DNA of 64,000 bases from NCBI GenBank assembly GCA_025352125.1, contig JANXTZ010000018.1, positions 1 through 64,000 on the forward strand. The letters are read 5' to 3'. Source of the DNA: Deinococcales bacterium. GTDB lineage: Bacteria; Deinococcota; Deinococci; Deinococcales; JAAFIG01. The notes beneath the pieces were generated by a model. That model ran no database searches. It worked only from the letters and a program-made list of their open reading frames with translations, and had not been told where the DNA came from. Positions 34,194 to 43,312 of the stretch are shown piece by piece; position 1 is the stretch's first letter; each line of letters begins with the position of its first letter. Position numbers and translations under genes: made by a program.

Positions 34194-37154
34194 CTACCCG
34201 CACTTTGAATACCCGCAACTTTGGCATTTCAAACATCCCTCTTCCCGCACCAAGTTCGGACTCGAGCAACTCGGGCATTTCTCGCCTTTCATTTCCACCG
34301 CCTGCGAAAGCTTAAACAGTGGCGTGTCGCTCGAGTGTTCTGGTGCTGCGCCTTCCAGAATCGGGTAGAGGAGTGGTTGCTCGGCTGGTTTCACGCCGCC
34401 TGTGCTGCTGGTACTCTCGAGCGCCACCGCGATCAGGTCGGCTTTGCTTGCGACCAGTCGCCCGTTGTAACTGCCGTACAACCCACCGTTGATGCCGCGC
34501 AAGGTTTTCTGAATCGCTTCGGCTGGCACGCCGTATTGCAGCGCAATGCTGACCACGCGCCCCAACGCTTCAGAATCCGCGTTGGCTTCGTCGCCTGCGC
34601 GTCCAGAAACCACCACGACTTCCATCGGTTTGCCCTCGAGCGTGTTGGTGGTAATCAAGAATGTGCGCTTACTTCCCGCGCCCAAGTCGGTCAGTTTCAC
34701 CATGTCGGTCACACCCGTCAAACGCGTTGGTCGCTCGAGGATCGGTTTGCCCGGTTGAAATTTGGGCGAGGCTTGCCAGGTGTGGTTGTCGCCCGATTCG
34801 GTCAGTTCTGGCGCAATCTCGAGTTTGGGTATTTCCTCTTTTTTCTCGTCTTTGCTGACGCTTAAAACCTGGAATTGACGGCTGCCGTCGCGGTAGACCG
34901 TAATGCCCTTGCAACCTGTTTTGTACGCCTCGAGATACGCCGCCTCAATCTCTTCGACGGTGGCGCTGTTGGGCAGGTTGATGGTTTTGCTTAAGCTGTT
35001 GGCGGCATAACCTTCGCGGTCAAAGGCTTTTTGCACCGTGCCCTGCATCCGCACATGGTCGAGCGGCGCGATGTCGTGGGCGCAAACGAACACGTCTTGC
35101 ACGACTTGCGGTACAAAATCCAGTCCGACGCAAGAGCCGTGATTGCCGCCCAGCGCTTCGGTGACTTTTTCCCAGTCCCAACGTCCGTCCCTGGCATATT
35201 GCGGGTGCGCTGGAAATTGCTCGAGCAATTCCTGAAAGAGCGGCGCGATCAGGGCTTTGTAATCGCTGCCGATCTTGCGCCAAATAAATGGTGAAAACAC
35301 GGGTTCGATGCCGCTCGAGACACCCATCAGCATACTGGTCGTGCCCGTTGGTGCAACCGTCAAAACCGCAACGTTGCGGCGCGGCGCATGAGGGATTTTT
35401 TCCTGGTAACGCTCGAACACTGGGTAGACCCCACGCTCGAGTCCCAAGTTTTCGGATTCGCGCACGGCTTCCTCGCGCATGGTGCTCATGATCTGGTCGA
35501 TCATGTCGCGCCCGTCCTGGCGGTCGTAACGCAAGCCCATCAAAATCAGTGCGTCTGCCAAGCCCATCACGCCCAGACCAAGGCGGCGCAAGTCCTGGCT
35601 TGCCACGCGGTTGTCTGGAAGCGCGAATTTGTTGACCTCGAGCACGTCGTCGAGGAAGCGGGTGCAGTCGCGCACGTCGGAACGGAATTTTTTGAAGTTG
35701 AACGTACCTTTTTCGACGTAGGCGGCGAGGTTGATCGCCCCCAAATCGCACGGCTCGCCCACAGTCAATGGAATCTCGCCGCAAGGATTTGTGCTTTTGA
35801 TCTGGTACCGTTCACCAAGGTTTTTGAGCGCACTGAATTCATTGATGCGGTCATTGAAAATCAAACCTGGTTCGCCCGTGCTCCAGGCATGGGTGGCAAT
35901 TTCACGCCACAACCAACGGGCGGGAACGCCACTAGCGTACAATGGCACACCTTTCGCGCCGTCCAGCACTCGAGTCTCGAGCGTTGGAATCTTGCCCGCG
36001 TATTCTCCTTCAAGTTTCACAATATGGTATTTGGCGCTCACCTCGAGCGGTGAAATATTCCAGAGTCCGTCTTTCTCGAGGGTTTGAATGAAGTGTTCAG
36101 TGGCAAGGATTGAAATGTTGAAGGTGCTGATGTCGCCTTCGCTGCTTTCACGGTCGAGGTCTTTGGCAGTCAAAAAGTCCAGAACGTCGGCGTGGTCGAT
36201 GCTGATGGTTGCCATCCCAGCGCCCCTGCGCGTACCTCCCTGACGCACCACACGCAATACTGGCGCGTAACAGTAACGCAGGGTGTTGACTGGTCCCGAA
36301 GTTTCTGCACCCAGATTCGCCCACTCGAGAAAGTTATCAAAAATCTCGAACAAAAACGAGACAGGTCCGCTCGAGCTTCCGCCCGAACCCTTGATCTCTG
36401 CGCCCTCGGCTCGCAAGCCCGTCAAATCAATCCGTGGTTCGAGGTTCATCTTGGCTTGTTCGGCAACGATGCGGGCTGCGTCGATAATGCCGCCCATGTC
36501 GTCGTGAATAATTTCGACACCTTCGGGCAGTTCTGGCACAATCGTCACGCCGTATTGACGCGCCAGGCTCGAGAGTGCGGGACCGACGACGCCGTAAATG
36601 GCTTTGGTCCAGTTGCGCACGGTGGTGGGTTGTTTTGCGCCGTCGGGTTGGGTCGGCGGGCGCATCAAGCCCTTGATAAAATCTTCGACGTCAAGGTGGC
36701 TGGCGCTCATGTACGCCCAGCCGCGCACGCCTGCGTCACGGCGACTGCTGGCGGCTCGAGGTGGGTACACGTCCAGGTTCACGCCGTTGCCACCGCCGAC
36801 TTTGGTGACCAGTGCCAGTTTTTTGGCGACCTCCATCACGCCCTCAAAACTCGAGGGATCGTGGTCGGTTGCGCCCTGCACGAAGCAATTTAAGACGTTG
36901 CCGTGTTGTGTGCCAGCCCCCGCCAGCACACGTCCGCCTGGGCAGAAACGCTTGCTTGCCATCAGGTCGTAAAATTGTGTACCCCATTTGGTGCGCAGTT
37001 CGCTCGATTTTTCGCCGCCCGCAACCCAGTCGGCAACGCGGCGGAACATGCCGAACACGTCTTTGTCCGACTCGAACATGTACTGGCGTTTTGCCATCGA
37101 TTGCGCGTGGGCGTCGAAGTGGTAGGCGGTTTGTGGTTCGAGCGATAGTGTCAT
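34194..37154 (-). CDS. nrdJ: Adenosylcobalamin-dependent (class II) ribonucleotide reductase
   Basis: A 986-residue enzyme making deoxyribonucleotides with a B12 radical. Catalytic-core signatures are CPGGRVLAGAGT, STNPCGEIPL (radical-site Cys), and GTTSMLMGVSSGIEPVFSPF. A TSCPD-type domain follows (LTGVTDMVKLTDLGAGSKRT), and the C-terminus is a zinc ribbon (CPSCSSPNLVREEGCLKCQSCG). The track's extra 71 residues lie in the leader; the ATG at 37154 has AAGGGGAG upstream and the expected start. The leader contains a promoter, an NrdR-box-like sequence and a terminator-like hairpin, listed separately. Confidence 0.93.
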   Translation of the reverse strand: MTLSLEPQTAYHFDAHAQSMAKRQYMFESDKDVFGMFRRVADWVAGGEKSSELRTKWGTQFYDLMASKRFCPGGRVLAGAGTQHGNVLNCFVQGATDHDPSSFEGVMEVAKKLALVTKVGGGNGVNLDVYPPRAASSRRDAGVRGWAYMSASHLDVEDFIKGLMRPPTQPDGAKQPTTVRNWTKAIYGVVGPALSSLARQYGVTIVPELPEGVEIIHDDMGGIIDAARIVAEQAKMNLEPRIDLTGLRAEGAEIKGSGGSSSGPVSFLFEIFDNFLEWANLGAETSGPVNTLRYCYAPVLRVVRQGGTRRGAGMATISIDHADVLDFLTAKDLDRESSEGDISTFNISILATEHFIQTLEKDGLWNISPLEVSAKYHIVKLEGEYAGKIPTLETRVLDGAKGVPLYASGVPARWLWREIATHAWSTGEPGLIFNDRINEFSALKNLGERYQIKSTNPCGEIPLTVGEPCDLGAINLAAYVEKGTFNFKKFRSDVRDCTRFLDDVLEVNKFALPDNRVASQDLRRLGLGVMGLADALILMGLRYDRQDGRDMIDQIMSTMREEAVRESENLGLERGVYPVFERYQEKIPHAPRRNVAVLTVAPTGTTSMLMGVSSGIEPVFSPFIWRKIGSDYKALIAPLFQELLEQFPAHPQYARDGRWDWEKVTEALGGNHGSCVGLDFVPQVVQDVFVCAHDIAPLDHVRMQGTVQKAFDREGYAANSLSKTINLPNSATVEEIEAAYLEAYKTGCKGITVYRDGSRQFQVLSVSKDEKKEEIPKLEIAPELTESGDNHTWQASPKFQPGKPILERPTRLTGVTDMVKLTDLGAGSKRTFLITTNTLEGKPMEVVVVSGRAGDEANADSEALGRVVSIALQYGVPAEAIQKTLRGINGGLYGSYNGRLVASKADLIAVALESTSSTGGVKPAEQPLLYPILEGAAPEHSSDTPLFKLSQAVEMKGEKCPSCSSPNLVREEGCLKCQSCGYSKCG

Positions 37155-37222
37155 GGTTCTCCCCTTGTGGTTGATCGCGCCGATCACGGCGTTTGAATGT
37201 GTCTTTGACTTTGCACAACAAT

Positions 37223-37245
37223 AAAAAAGCACCGTCGAACGGCGC
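37223..37245 (-). terminator. Terminator-like hairpin in the nrdJ leader (possible attenuator)
   Basis: Read on the minus strand: GCGCCGT, loop TCG, ACGGTGC, then TTTTTT (one G-T pair in the 7-bp stem). It lies about 150 bases after the predicted start of transcription and 75 bases before the nrdJ ATG. It can only act on the nrdJ transcript itself, so it suggests attenuation or a riboswitch. Confidence 0.6.
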
Positions 37246-37368
37246 GGGTCGTGTGAAATTATCTTGTGAAGCCCGAGTTGGTGTTGTTGAGCCTGCTTTG
37301 AGCGGTGTTGATCGGTTTCTCGAGCATCGTGATCTCCGCGAGACGACCCTGGAATGCCATGTGGCATA

Positions 37369-37384
37369 TGACCATATCTAGTGC
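37369..37384 (-). promoter_or_regulatory. NrdR-box-like sequence
   Basis: GCACTAGATATGGTCA matches 11 of 16 positions of the NrdR box consensus ACACTATATATAGTGT. It lies just downstream of the nrdJ -10. A weaker match (9 of 16), ACACCCAATAGGTAGT, starts 33 bases upstream in the promoter; real NrdR boxes come in pairs spaced by about three helical turns. Confidence 0.4.
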
Positions 37385-37399
37385 GTCCGCATAAAAATA

Positions 37400-37427
37400 A
37401 TACTACCTATTGGGTGTTGCCTGTCAA
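37400..37427 (-). promoter_or_regulatory. Promoter of nrdJ
   Basis: On the minus strand: TTGACA (37422-37427), 16-bp spacer, TAGTAT (37400-37405) within TAGTATTAT. This gives an untranslated leader of about 240 bases before the ATG at 37154. Confidence 0.65.
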
Positions 37428-37443
37428 GTGCGGGTGGTGTTTC

Positions 37444-37493
37444 GTCTGGAACGTAACACTTGAGGCTCGGGTGTCAAAAACCCGATGCCAGAC
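37444..37493. other. Nested inverted repeats downstream of the M42 peptidase gene
   Basis: An outer pair, GTCTGG (37444-37449) with CCAGAC (37488-37493), encloses an inner pair, TCGGGT (37467-37472) with ACCCGA (37480-37485). It lies between the M42 gene stop and the nrdJ promoter. No T-run follows, so a terminator role is uncertain. Apart from the nrdJ leader and this structure I see nothing in 37155-37662. Confidence 0.35.
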
Positions 37494-37662
37494 ACCAAAC
37501 TCGTGGATTAAATCACAAAAAACTTGTGGGGCACGTTACCCTCAAGGTTTTCATGCACATCATTTTGCAACATGGCTCTTGTCGCTCGAGACCAACAACC
37601 CAGTTGCACTTGTCGCATATCTTGAGAGACAGGTTTTGAAGGTCAAACAATTTAGGGAAAAT

Positions 37663-38709
37663 CTACTGACTCAACCATGCGCTCAACAGCTTCAAAGCCG
37701 CACTCAAGTCATCTTTGTGCACGGTCTCCTGAACGGTGTGCACATAACGGCTTGGCAAGGACAATGTGATGCTTGCCACGCCCGAGCGACTGCGCTGAAT
37801 CGCGCCCGCGTCCGTGCCGCCGAGGGGCAGAACCTCGAGTTGGTATTTTATTTTTTTCTTGTCGGCAAGATCGGCAAATTCCTCGACCAGCCAGTGCGTT
37901 GCGACCATGCTCGAGTCAAAGACTTTGATGCCCACACCGTCGCCCGTCACGGTCACGGATTCCTCGTTGCCAACGCCTGGAATGTCCACGGCAAGTGTGG
38001 TGTCCAAGCCTATGCCAATGTCAGGTTCGATGCCGTGTGCCGCAACCACCGCGCCGCGCAAACCAATTTCTTCCTGGACGCTGAAAACCGCATAAATATC
38101 GTCCTTGTGTTGTTTGCCCTGCAAGGCTTTCAGCGTCTCGAGCAGCACAAACACCCAGATTCGGTCATCGAGGCATTTGCCCGCAACATACGCGCCGACC
38201 TCACGGAAGGTTTGGGTCAAGCCCACCGGATCACCAATGCGGACTTTTTCTTTGACTTCATCGGCGCTCAAACCCGTGTCCACAAAAAATTGTTTGATCT
38301 CAGGATTTTTGGCGCGTTCCTCAATGCTCGAGATGTGCACCGGACGCCCCGCAGGTTGCAAAATCCCTGGCAGATCGCCGTCTTTGCTGCACACCACAAC
38401 CTGACGGGCGAACAGGTTGCGGGCGTCAAAACCACCGAGCTGTTGCACCCGCAAGAAACCCTTGTCGTCAATAAATTTCACCATGAAACCAATCTCGTCC
38501 ATGTGCGCCGAGAGCATGACCTTGCGCACGACAGCGTTTTTCTTGGGTTTGACCGTGGCACGTTTCAGGGCGATCAGATTGCCGAGTGCATCCTCACGGA
38601 TTTCGTCCACAAGCCCTTTTAACTCGAGCCTCACGATCTCGCGCACGCGCTCTTCGCGCCCAGGAACGCCAGTCACCTCACTCAAGACTTTCAACAATGC
38701 AATGTTCAT
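37663..38709 (-). CDS. M42-family metallo-aminopeptidase
   Basis: A 348-residue cytoplasmic aminopeptidase of clan MH. Metal ligands and the catalytic Glu are visible: SAHMDEIGFMV, then KCLDDRIWVF, then VQEEIGLRGA with the Glu-Glu pair, then GLDTT and the C-terminal SRYVHTVQETVH. These enzymes form large tetrahedral complexes and degrade peptides. I place the start at ATG 38709, with GGTGG just upstream, rather than the track's ATG three codons earlier, which lacks a ribosome-binding site. Confidence 0.88.
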   Translation of the reverse strand: MNIALLKVLSEVTGVPGREERVREIVRLELKGLVDEIREDALGNLIALKRATVKPKKNAVVRKVMLSAHMDEIGFMVKFIDDKGFLRVQQLGGFDARNLFARQVVVCSKDGDLPGILQPAGRPVHISSIEERAKNPEIKQFFVDTGLSADEVKEKVRIGDPVGLTQTFREVGAYVAGKCLDDRIWVFVLLETLKALQGKQHKDDIYAVFSVQEEIGLRGAVVAAHGIEPDIGIGLDTTLAVDIPGVGNEESVTVTGDGVGIKVFDSSMVATHWLVEEFADLADKKKIKYQLEVLPLGGTDAGAIQRSRSGVASITLSLPSRYVHTVQETVHKDDLSAALKLLSAWLSQ

Positions 38710-38840
38710 TGCCACCATGATACTGCGAACTTGTCCACCAAATTTCGGGTATCACGACAATCTTGTGACAGTTGCCCTCGAGTACAGTTTTGACCTTGCA
38801 CAGCGTTAAGATACTTCATACCAACTGGGAGGTGTGGGCT

Positions 38841-39416
38841 TTGAGTAAAACGCGATTGGAAGCTTTCAGCGACGGGGTCATTGCGATCATTATTACGATC
38901 ATGGTGCTCGAGTTGAAAATGCCGCACGGTGAAGACTTTGAAGCACTCAAGCCCTTAATTCCAGTGTTCTTGAGTTATGCCATGAGTTTTATTTTTGTTG
39001 GCATTTACTGGAACAACCACCATCACACCATGCAGGCTGTGGAAAAAGTCAACGGTAAAATCTTATGGGCGAACCTGCACCTGCTGTTTTGGCTGTCGTT
39101 GATTCCGTTTGCCACGAATTGGTTGGGCGAAACTGGATTTGCCTCTCGTCCGGTTGCCGTCTACGGTGTGGTGATGCTGATGTGTGCCATCGCATACACC
39201 ATTTTGGTGCTGGCGTTGATCGATCTTCACGGTAGCGATTCAAAACTTGCTCGAGCCATTGGCAGTGACGCCAAAGGCAAAATCTCGTTGCTGTTTTACA
39301 TCATTGCGATTCCGACGGCATTTTACAACAATTGGATTGCGCTTGCTTTGTACCTCTCGGTTTCGGTCATCTGGTTTTTACCGGACCGCCGCATCGAAAA
39401 TGTGCTGAAAAATTGA
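38841..39416 (+). CDS. TMEM175-like potassium channel protein (DUF1211)
   Basis: A 191-residue membrane protein with six hydrophobic segments. The first carries the family signature RLEAFSDGVIAIIITIMVLEL (R-x3-FSD), and the IYWNNHHHTMQAV stretch is also typical. Bacterial members form tetrameric potassium-permeable channels. I place the start at TTG 38841, with GGGAGGTG nine bases upstream; the track start adds 23 residues without support. Confidence 0.85.
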   Translation: MSKTRLEAFSDGVIAIIITIMVLELKMPHGEDFEALKPLIPVFLSYAMSFIFVGIYWNNHHHTMQAVEKVNGKILWANLHLLFWLSLIPFATNWLGETGFASRPVAVYGVVMLMCAIAYTILVLALIDLHGSDSKLARAIGSDAKGKISLLFYIIAIPTAFYNNWIALALYLSVSVIWFLPDRRIENVLKN

Positions 39417-39459
39417 GTTTTGAAAGGATCGAGTTCAAACTTTGGCTTATGATGACACC

Positions 39460-40134
39460 ATGACAGCATTCAAAACAAGCAAGAAAGCTCTTTTTGTCTG
39501 GGGCGGCTGGGAGGGTCACGAACCCAAACAATGTGTCGATTTGTTCGTCCCAATCCTTGAGGCTGAAGGTTTTGAAGTCACCATCTCCGACACGCTCGAC
39601 ACCTACCTCGAGACTGAATTCATGCAAAGCCAAGATTTGATCGTGCAGGTCTACACCATGAGCACCATCACAAATGAACAAGAACGCGGCTTGCTCGAGA
39701 CGATCAAAGCTGGCACGGGTTTTGCGGGCTGGCACGGTGGCATGGCGGACGCGTTTCGCAACAACCCCGAATACCAATTTATGGTCGGCGGTCAATGGGT
39801 GGCGCACCCTGGCAACATCATTGATTACACTGTCAATATTTCTTCGAGCGACCCGTCCTCGAGTGACCCGATAGTGGCGGGATTACAAGATTTTGTCATG
39901 CACTCGGAGCAATACTACATGCACGTTGACCCAGGCAACGAAGTCCTCGCCACCACGACCTTCAACGGCGAGCACTGCGAGTGGATTACGGGCACGGTCA
40001 TGCCCGTGGTCTGGAAGCGACGCTGGTGTGCTGGGCGCGTGTTTTACAGTTCACTCGGGCATGTGCACAGCGATTTTGACGTGTTTGAAGCTCGAGAAAT
40101 TATGCGGCGCGGAATGCTCTGGGCGGCACGGTAA
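39460..40134 (+). CDS. ThuA-domain protein
   Basis: A 224-residue protein of the ThuA (trehalose utilisation) class I glutamine amidotransferase-like fold. Signatures are [36 protein letters not shown] and a late [16 protein letters not shown]. ThuA proteins act in sugar metabolism but their reaction is poorly defined. No partner oxidoreductase lies beside it. I chose ATG 39460; the track starts at a TTG six codons earlier. Confidence 0.85.
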   Translation: MTAFKTSKKALFVWGGWEGHEPKQCVDLFVPILEAEGFEVTISDTLDTYLETEFMQSQDLIVQVYTMSTITNEQERGLLETIKAGTGFAGWHGGMADAFRNNPEYQFMVGGQWVAHPGNIIDYTVNISSSDPSSSDPIVAGLQDFVMHSEQYYMHVDPGNEVLATTTFNGEHCEWITGTVMPVVWKRRWCAGRVFYSSLGHVHSDFDVFEAREIMRRGMLWAAR

Positions 40135-40196
40135 GAGCGCAATACACCATTGCAAGTATGTCTTTGACGCTGATCGCACCCATAAAATAAACCCAA

Positions 40197-41075
40197 ATGA
40201 ATGATCTTTTTGGTGTTCTCGAGCAATATGGTTTGTCTGATGTGCGCCTTCAACCCCTTGGTGACACCGAAAACAGCAATCACAAAGTCAGCACGGCAAC
40301 GGGTGAGCATTACGTTTTGCGTCAACACCGTTCCACGCACAGTCTCAATGCGCTCGAGTCTGAAATGCTGCTGCTCAATCACTTGCATCAACACAATCTC
40401 GAGGTTCAACGCCCCGTGCCATTGTCTGACAGAAATTTCATTTGCTCGAGTAAACTTGGGCGCTTTTCCTTGCTTTCCTGGATTGATGGGGAGGTGCTCG
40501 AGCGTATCAATGAAATTCAAACCGAAACGGTTGGCGTTTTGCTGGCACGTTTTCATAAGGTTGCTCGAGATTTCACGCCACCCGCAGGCTTTGAACGCCT
40601 GCAATACGACAGCCAATATCTCGAAGATACCTTGAATGAATTGCGTGCAATTGATTGGTTGCAGCCCGACATGGCGTTGTTTGAGCACAGCATGGTTCGA
40701 GCGCAACAGATTTTTGATGAGCCAAACATTCCCAAAAGTTTGATTCACGCCGACTTGCACCCAGGAAACATGGTCTGGCAGGGTGAAAAAGTTGCCATGA
40801 TTGACTTTGACTGTTGCGGCTTTGGACCTGTTTCTTATGACATCACCACCACGTTTGGATACCTTGAGACTGAAACTCGAGACGCATTTTTGCGCGGTTA
40901 TGAAACGATATTGCCTCTGCCAGCAGGCTTCTTAGAAACACGCAAACTGTTCACGATTGCTGAGTGGCTGACCAATTTGGCGTTTTTGGCATCTCGAGTT
41001 CAAGACCGTGAATACGTTGACACGATTATGCTTCCAGGGTTGCGTGAACAACTGCCCAAAATCCTCGAATCTTGA
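40197..41075 (+). CDS. Aminoglycoside-phosphotransferase-fold kinase (APH family)
   Basis: A 292-residue kinase-like enzyme. The APH catalytic motif is LIHADLHPGNMVW and the metal motif is MIDFDCCGFGP, both intact. The N-lobe has YVLRQHRS with a possible nucleotide contact. Members of this family phosphorylate homoserine, choline, fructosamines or antibiotics. The substrate cannot be read here. Confidence 0.8.
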   Translation: MNDLFGVLEQYGLSDVRLQPLGDTENSNHKVSTATGEHYVLRQHRSTHSLNALESEMLLLNHLHQHNLEVQRPVPLSDRNFICSSKLGRFSLLSWIDGEVLERINEIQTETVGVLLARFHKVARDFTPPAGFERLQYDSQYLEDTLNELRAIDWLQPDMALFEHSMVRAQQIFDEPNIPKSLIHADLHPGNMVWQGEKVAMIDFDCCGFGPVSYDITTTFGYLETETRDAFLRGYETILPLPAGFLETRKLFTIAEWLTNLAFLASRVQDREYVDTIMLPGLREQLPKILES

Positions 41076-41111
41076 AAGCGTGAATCTGGCTTCTCGAGTT
41101 AAGCTTGGGAT

Positions 41112-42272
41112 ATGAACCAGAATTACGATGACCTGACAGCCGAAGACATTTACGACCTGGATTCGATCAAATGGAATTACTTTGAGCGCGACGTGCTGCC
41201 GTTATGGGTTGCGGACATGGATTTCTTGCCCGCGCCAGAAATTCTGAGCGCGTTAAAGGCACGGCTCGACACCTGGTTGGGTTACGGAAGCATGTCAGGC
41301 AATCCCAAGCTACTGGGTGGCATTGTGGCGCACATGGCGGGATTTGGCTGGACAGGTTTGGAACCCAAAAACATTTGGCTGGTTTCTGGGGTTGTGCCGG
41401 GCATGTACGCCAGCGTTTTGGGACTCTCGAGCGTGAATGATGAGATCATCACCCAAACCCCGATTTACCCGCCGTTCATGGGTTCGATCAAAGACCACAA
41501 CCGCACCATGCTCGAGAATAAAATGTTGATTGCGGACAATCAATGGATCATTGATTTTGACCACCTCGAGACGCTGGTCACGCCAGGTACACGAATTTTG
41601 ATGATCTGCAACCCGCACAACCCAACAGGACGGGTTTTTACCAGATTTGAACTCGAGAAACTGGCGGCGTTCGTTTTAAAGCACCGCTTGTATGTCATCT
41701 CCGACGAGTTGCACGCCAACCTCATCCTCGAGCCTGGAGCGACACACATTCCATTTGCCTCGCTCAGTCCAGAGATTTCAGATCGCACCGTGACCATCAC
41801 CGGACCGTGCAAAACCTTCACCACCGCAGGCTTGGGCATTGGCGCGGTCATCAGTACCAACCCTAAATTGCTCGAGCGGATTCAAGCCGCCACCAAGGGT
41901 TTGATGGGACACCCGAACATCATGTCTGAAACGGCTTGGCTTGCAGGACTTGAGGCTGGAATGCCGTGGCTCGAGAAAACAAAAACCTACCTGCAGGCCA
42001 ACCGCGAATTCTTGGGCGCGTACCTGCGCCAACATCTGCCAGAAGTGAAGTGCATTCTGCCCGAAGCCACCTACCTCGCGTGGATCGACTTTAATGCCTA
42101 CGCGCAAGCGCCAGAAGTTCAAAAATTCTTGCTCGTGACTGCCAAGGTTGGACTGAACGAGGGCACGAACTTTGGTGCGGATTGCACGGGCTTTGTGCGG
42201 CTCAATTTTGCCACCAGCCGTCAAGTTTTGACCCAAGCCTTGGAGCGAATTCGAGAAGCCATTAAGGGTTGA
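41112..42272 (+). CDS. MalY/PatB-like aminotransferase (cystathionine beta-lyase type)
   Basis: A 386-residue PLP enzyme of fold type I. The N-terminus (WNYFERDVLPLWVADMDFLPAPEI) is characteristic of the MalY/PatB branch. The Schiff-base Lys lies in TITGPCKTFTTAGLGIG, the substrate-carboxylate Arg near GFVRLNFATSR, and the PLP Asp in VISDELHANL. Members cleave cystathionine to homocysteine. The gene follows the kinase gene at 37 bp on the same strand. Confidence 0.88.
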   Translation: MNQNYDDLTAEDIYDLDSIKWNYFERDVLPLWVADMDFLPAPEILSALKARLDTWLGYGSMSGNPKLLGGIVAHMAGFGWTGLEPKNIWLVSGVVPGMYASVLGLSSVNDEIITQTPIYPPFMGSIKDHNRTMLENKMLIADNQWIIDFDHLETLVTPGTRILMICNPHNPTGRVFTRFELEKLAAFVLKHRLYVISDELHANLILEPGATHIPFASLSPEISDRTVTITGPCKTFTTAGLGIGAVISTNPKLLERIQAATKGLMGHPNIMSETAWLAGLEAGMPWLEKTKTYLQANREFLGAYLRQHLPEVKCILPEATYLAWIDFNAYAQAPEVQKFLLVTAKVGLNEGTNFGADCTGFVRLNFATSRQVLTQALERIREAIKG

Positions 42273-43287
42273 GTAGCAATTTTGACATCTCTCGAGAGAC
42301 TGTTTCCAACGGTGAATGGTCTTGATTGCAGAACAAAATAATGGTCAGTTTTTCGCCTGGGTATTTGATGAGCACCGTGCGATACCCTGGCAACTCGCCC
42401 GTATGAATGTATCGTTTGCGTCCAAAACGAGTGTCAATAAACCAACCATACCCATAACCGCCCAAACCAGGCTTGAAGACTTCGCCATTCTCTCGAGCAT
42501 CCATCAATTCACTCCAACGGTACAAATCGTCCAGGGTGCTGACCAAGGCGGCATCACCTGCTGGTGGCATCAATGCCAGTTTCGGAATAATGGTCCAATT
42601 TTGCGTGTACCCGCTTGAGACTCCAGTCATTCCAGCCTCGAACATGCCCGTATTTTTCAACCCCGCAGGTTTGATAACAAGCTCATGCACGGCTTGATTA
42701 AATGGCATTCCAGAAACCTTTTCAACGATGCTCGAGAGCAGCACATAACCTGTGTTGGAGTATCGAAATCGTGTGCCTGGTCTAAACTCGAGATTGTTTT
42801 TTCGAGCTTGTAATAAAATTCTTTCGGTTGCGTCTTTTCGTGTCATAAACTCGAGATAGGCTTTTGAATACAAGCCCAATTTCTCTTCGTAATCTGGAAT
42901 GCCCGAAGTGTGACGCAGCAAGTGCCCCACTGTGACGGCTTGCCAGGTTTTAGGGCATTGCTCGAGATACGCGCAAATCGAAGTTTTGAGTTTTAAACTA
43001 TTTTGATTTCGAAGTTTTAAGACTGTCATTGCCGTGAACATCTTCGAGATCGAAGCCACATGATGCCGCGTCACGGGCGTGAACGGAATGCGTTTTGCTC
43101 GGTTGGCAAAACCGTAACCTTTGCGCAGTAAGATTTTCCCACCTCGAGCAATCAGCACCGCACCAGAAAACCTTCCAGAATTTGTCAACCTCGAGAGCAT
43201 CGCATCAATCTCGAGGCTTGGGTCATTGGAACTTGCCAAAACGCCAAGGCTCAAAAAAATCAACAGACAAGCCAAAACAACTTTCAT
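42262..43287 (-). CDS. Secreted serine hydrolase (beta-lactamase/class C PBP-like)
   Basis: A 341-residue enzyme with signal peptide (MKVVLACLLIFLSLGVLASS). Active-site motifs are S-I-S-K at residues 79-82, Y-S-N in RYSNTGYVL, and an H-T-G in YIHTGELPGY. This is the class C family, which includes esterases and D-peptidases. I place the start at ATG 43287, the start of the signal peptide; the longer track start lies inside xylB. The 3' end overlaps the MalY-like gene by 11 bp in convergent orientation. Confidence 0.85.
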   Translation of the reverse strand: MKVVLACLLIFLSLGVLASSNDPSLEIDAMLSRLTNSGRFSGAVLIARGGKILLRKGYGFANRAKRIPFTPVTRHHVASISKMFTAMTVLKLRNQNSLKLKTSICAYLEQCPKTWQAVTVGHLLRHTSGIPDYEEKLGLYSKAYLEFMTRKDATERILLQARKNNLEFRPGTRFRYSNTGYVLLSSIVEKVSGMPFNQAVHELVIKPAGLKNTGMFEAGMTGVSSGYTQNWTIIPKLALMPPAGDAALVSTLDDLYRWSELMDARENGEVFKPGLGGYGYGWFIDTRFGRKRYIHTGELPGYRTVLIKYPGEKLTIILFCNQDHSPLETVSREMSKLLLNP

Positions 43288-43312
43288 GGTTTTATCTTGG
43301 CACACCCGAGCA

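Noticed and set aside
37155-37400. Cobalamin riboswitch in the nrdJ leader
   Set aside because: I looked for the conserved B12-box pieces (GCCACTG-like and GGGAA-like) and did not find them in order. A covariance search is needed to exclude a variant.
37381-38622. 413-codon plus-strand ORF through the M42 gene
   Set aside because: It is the shadow of the M42 peptidase, which has full metal-binding motifs on the minus strand.
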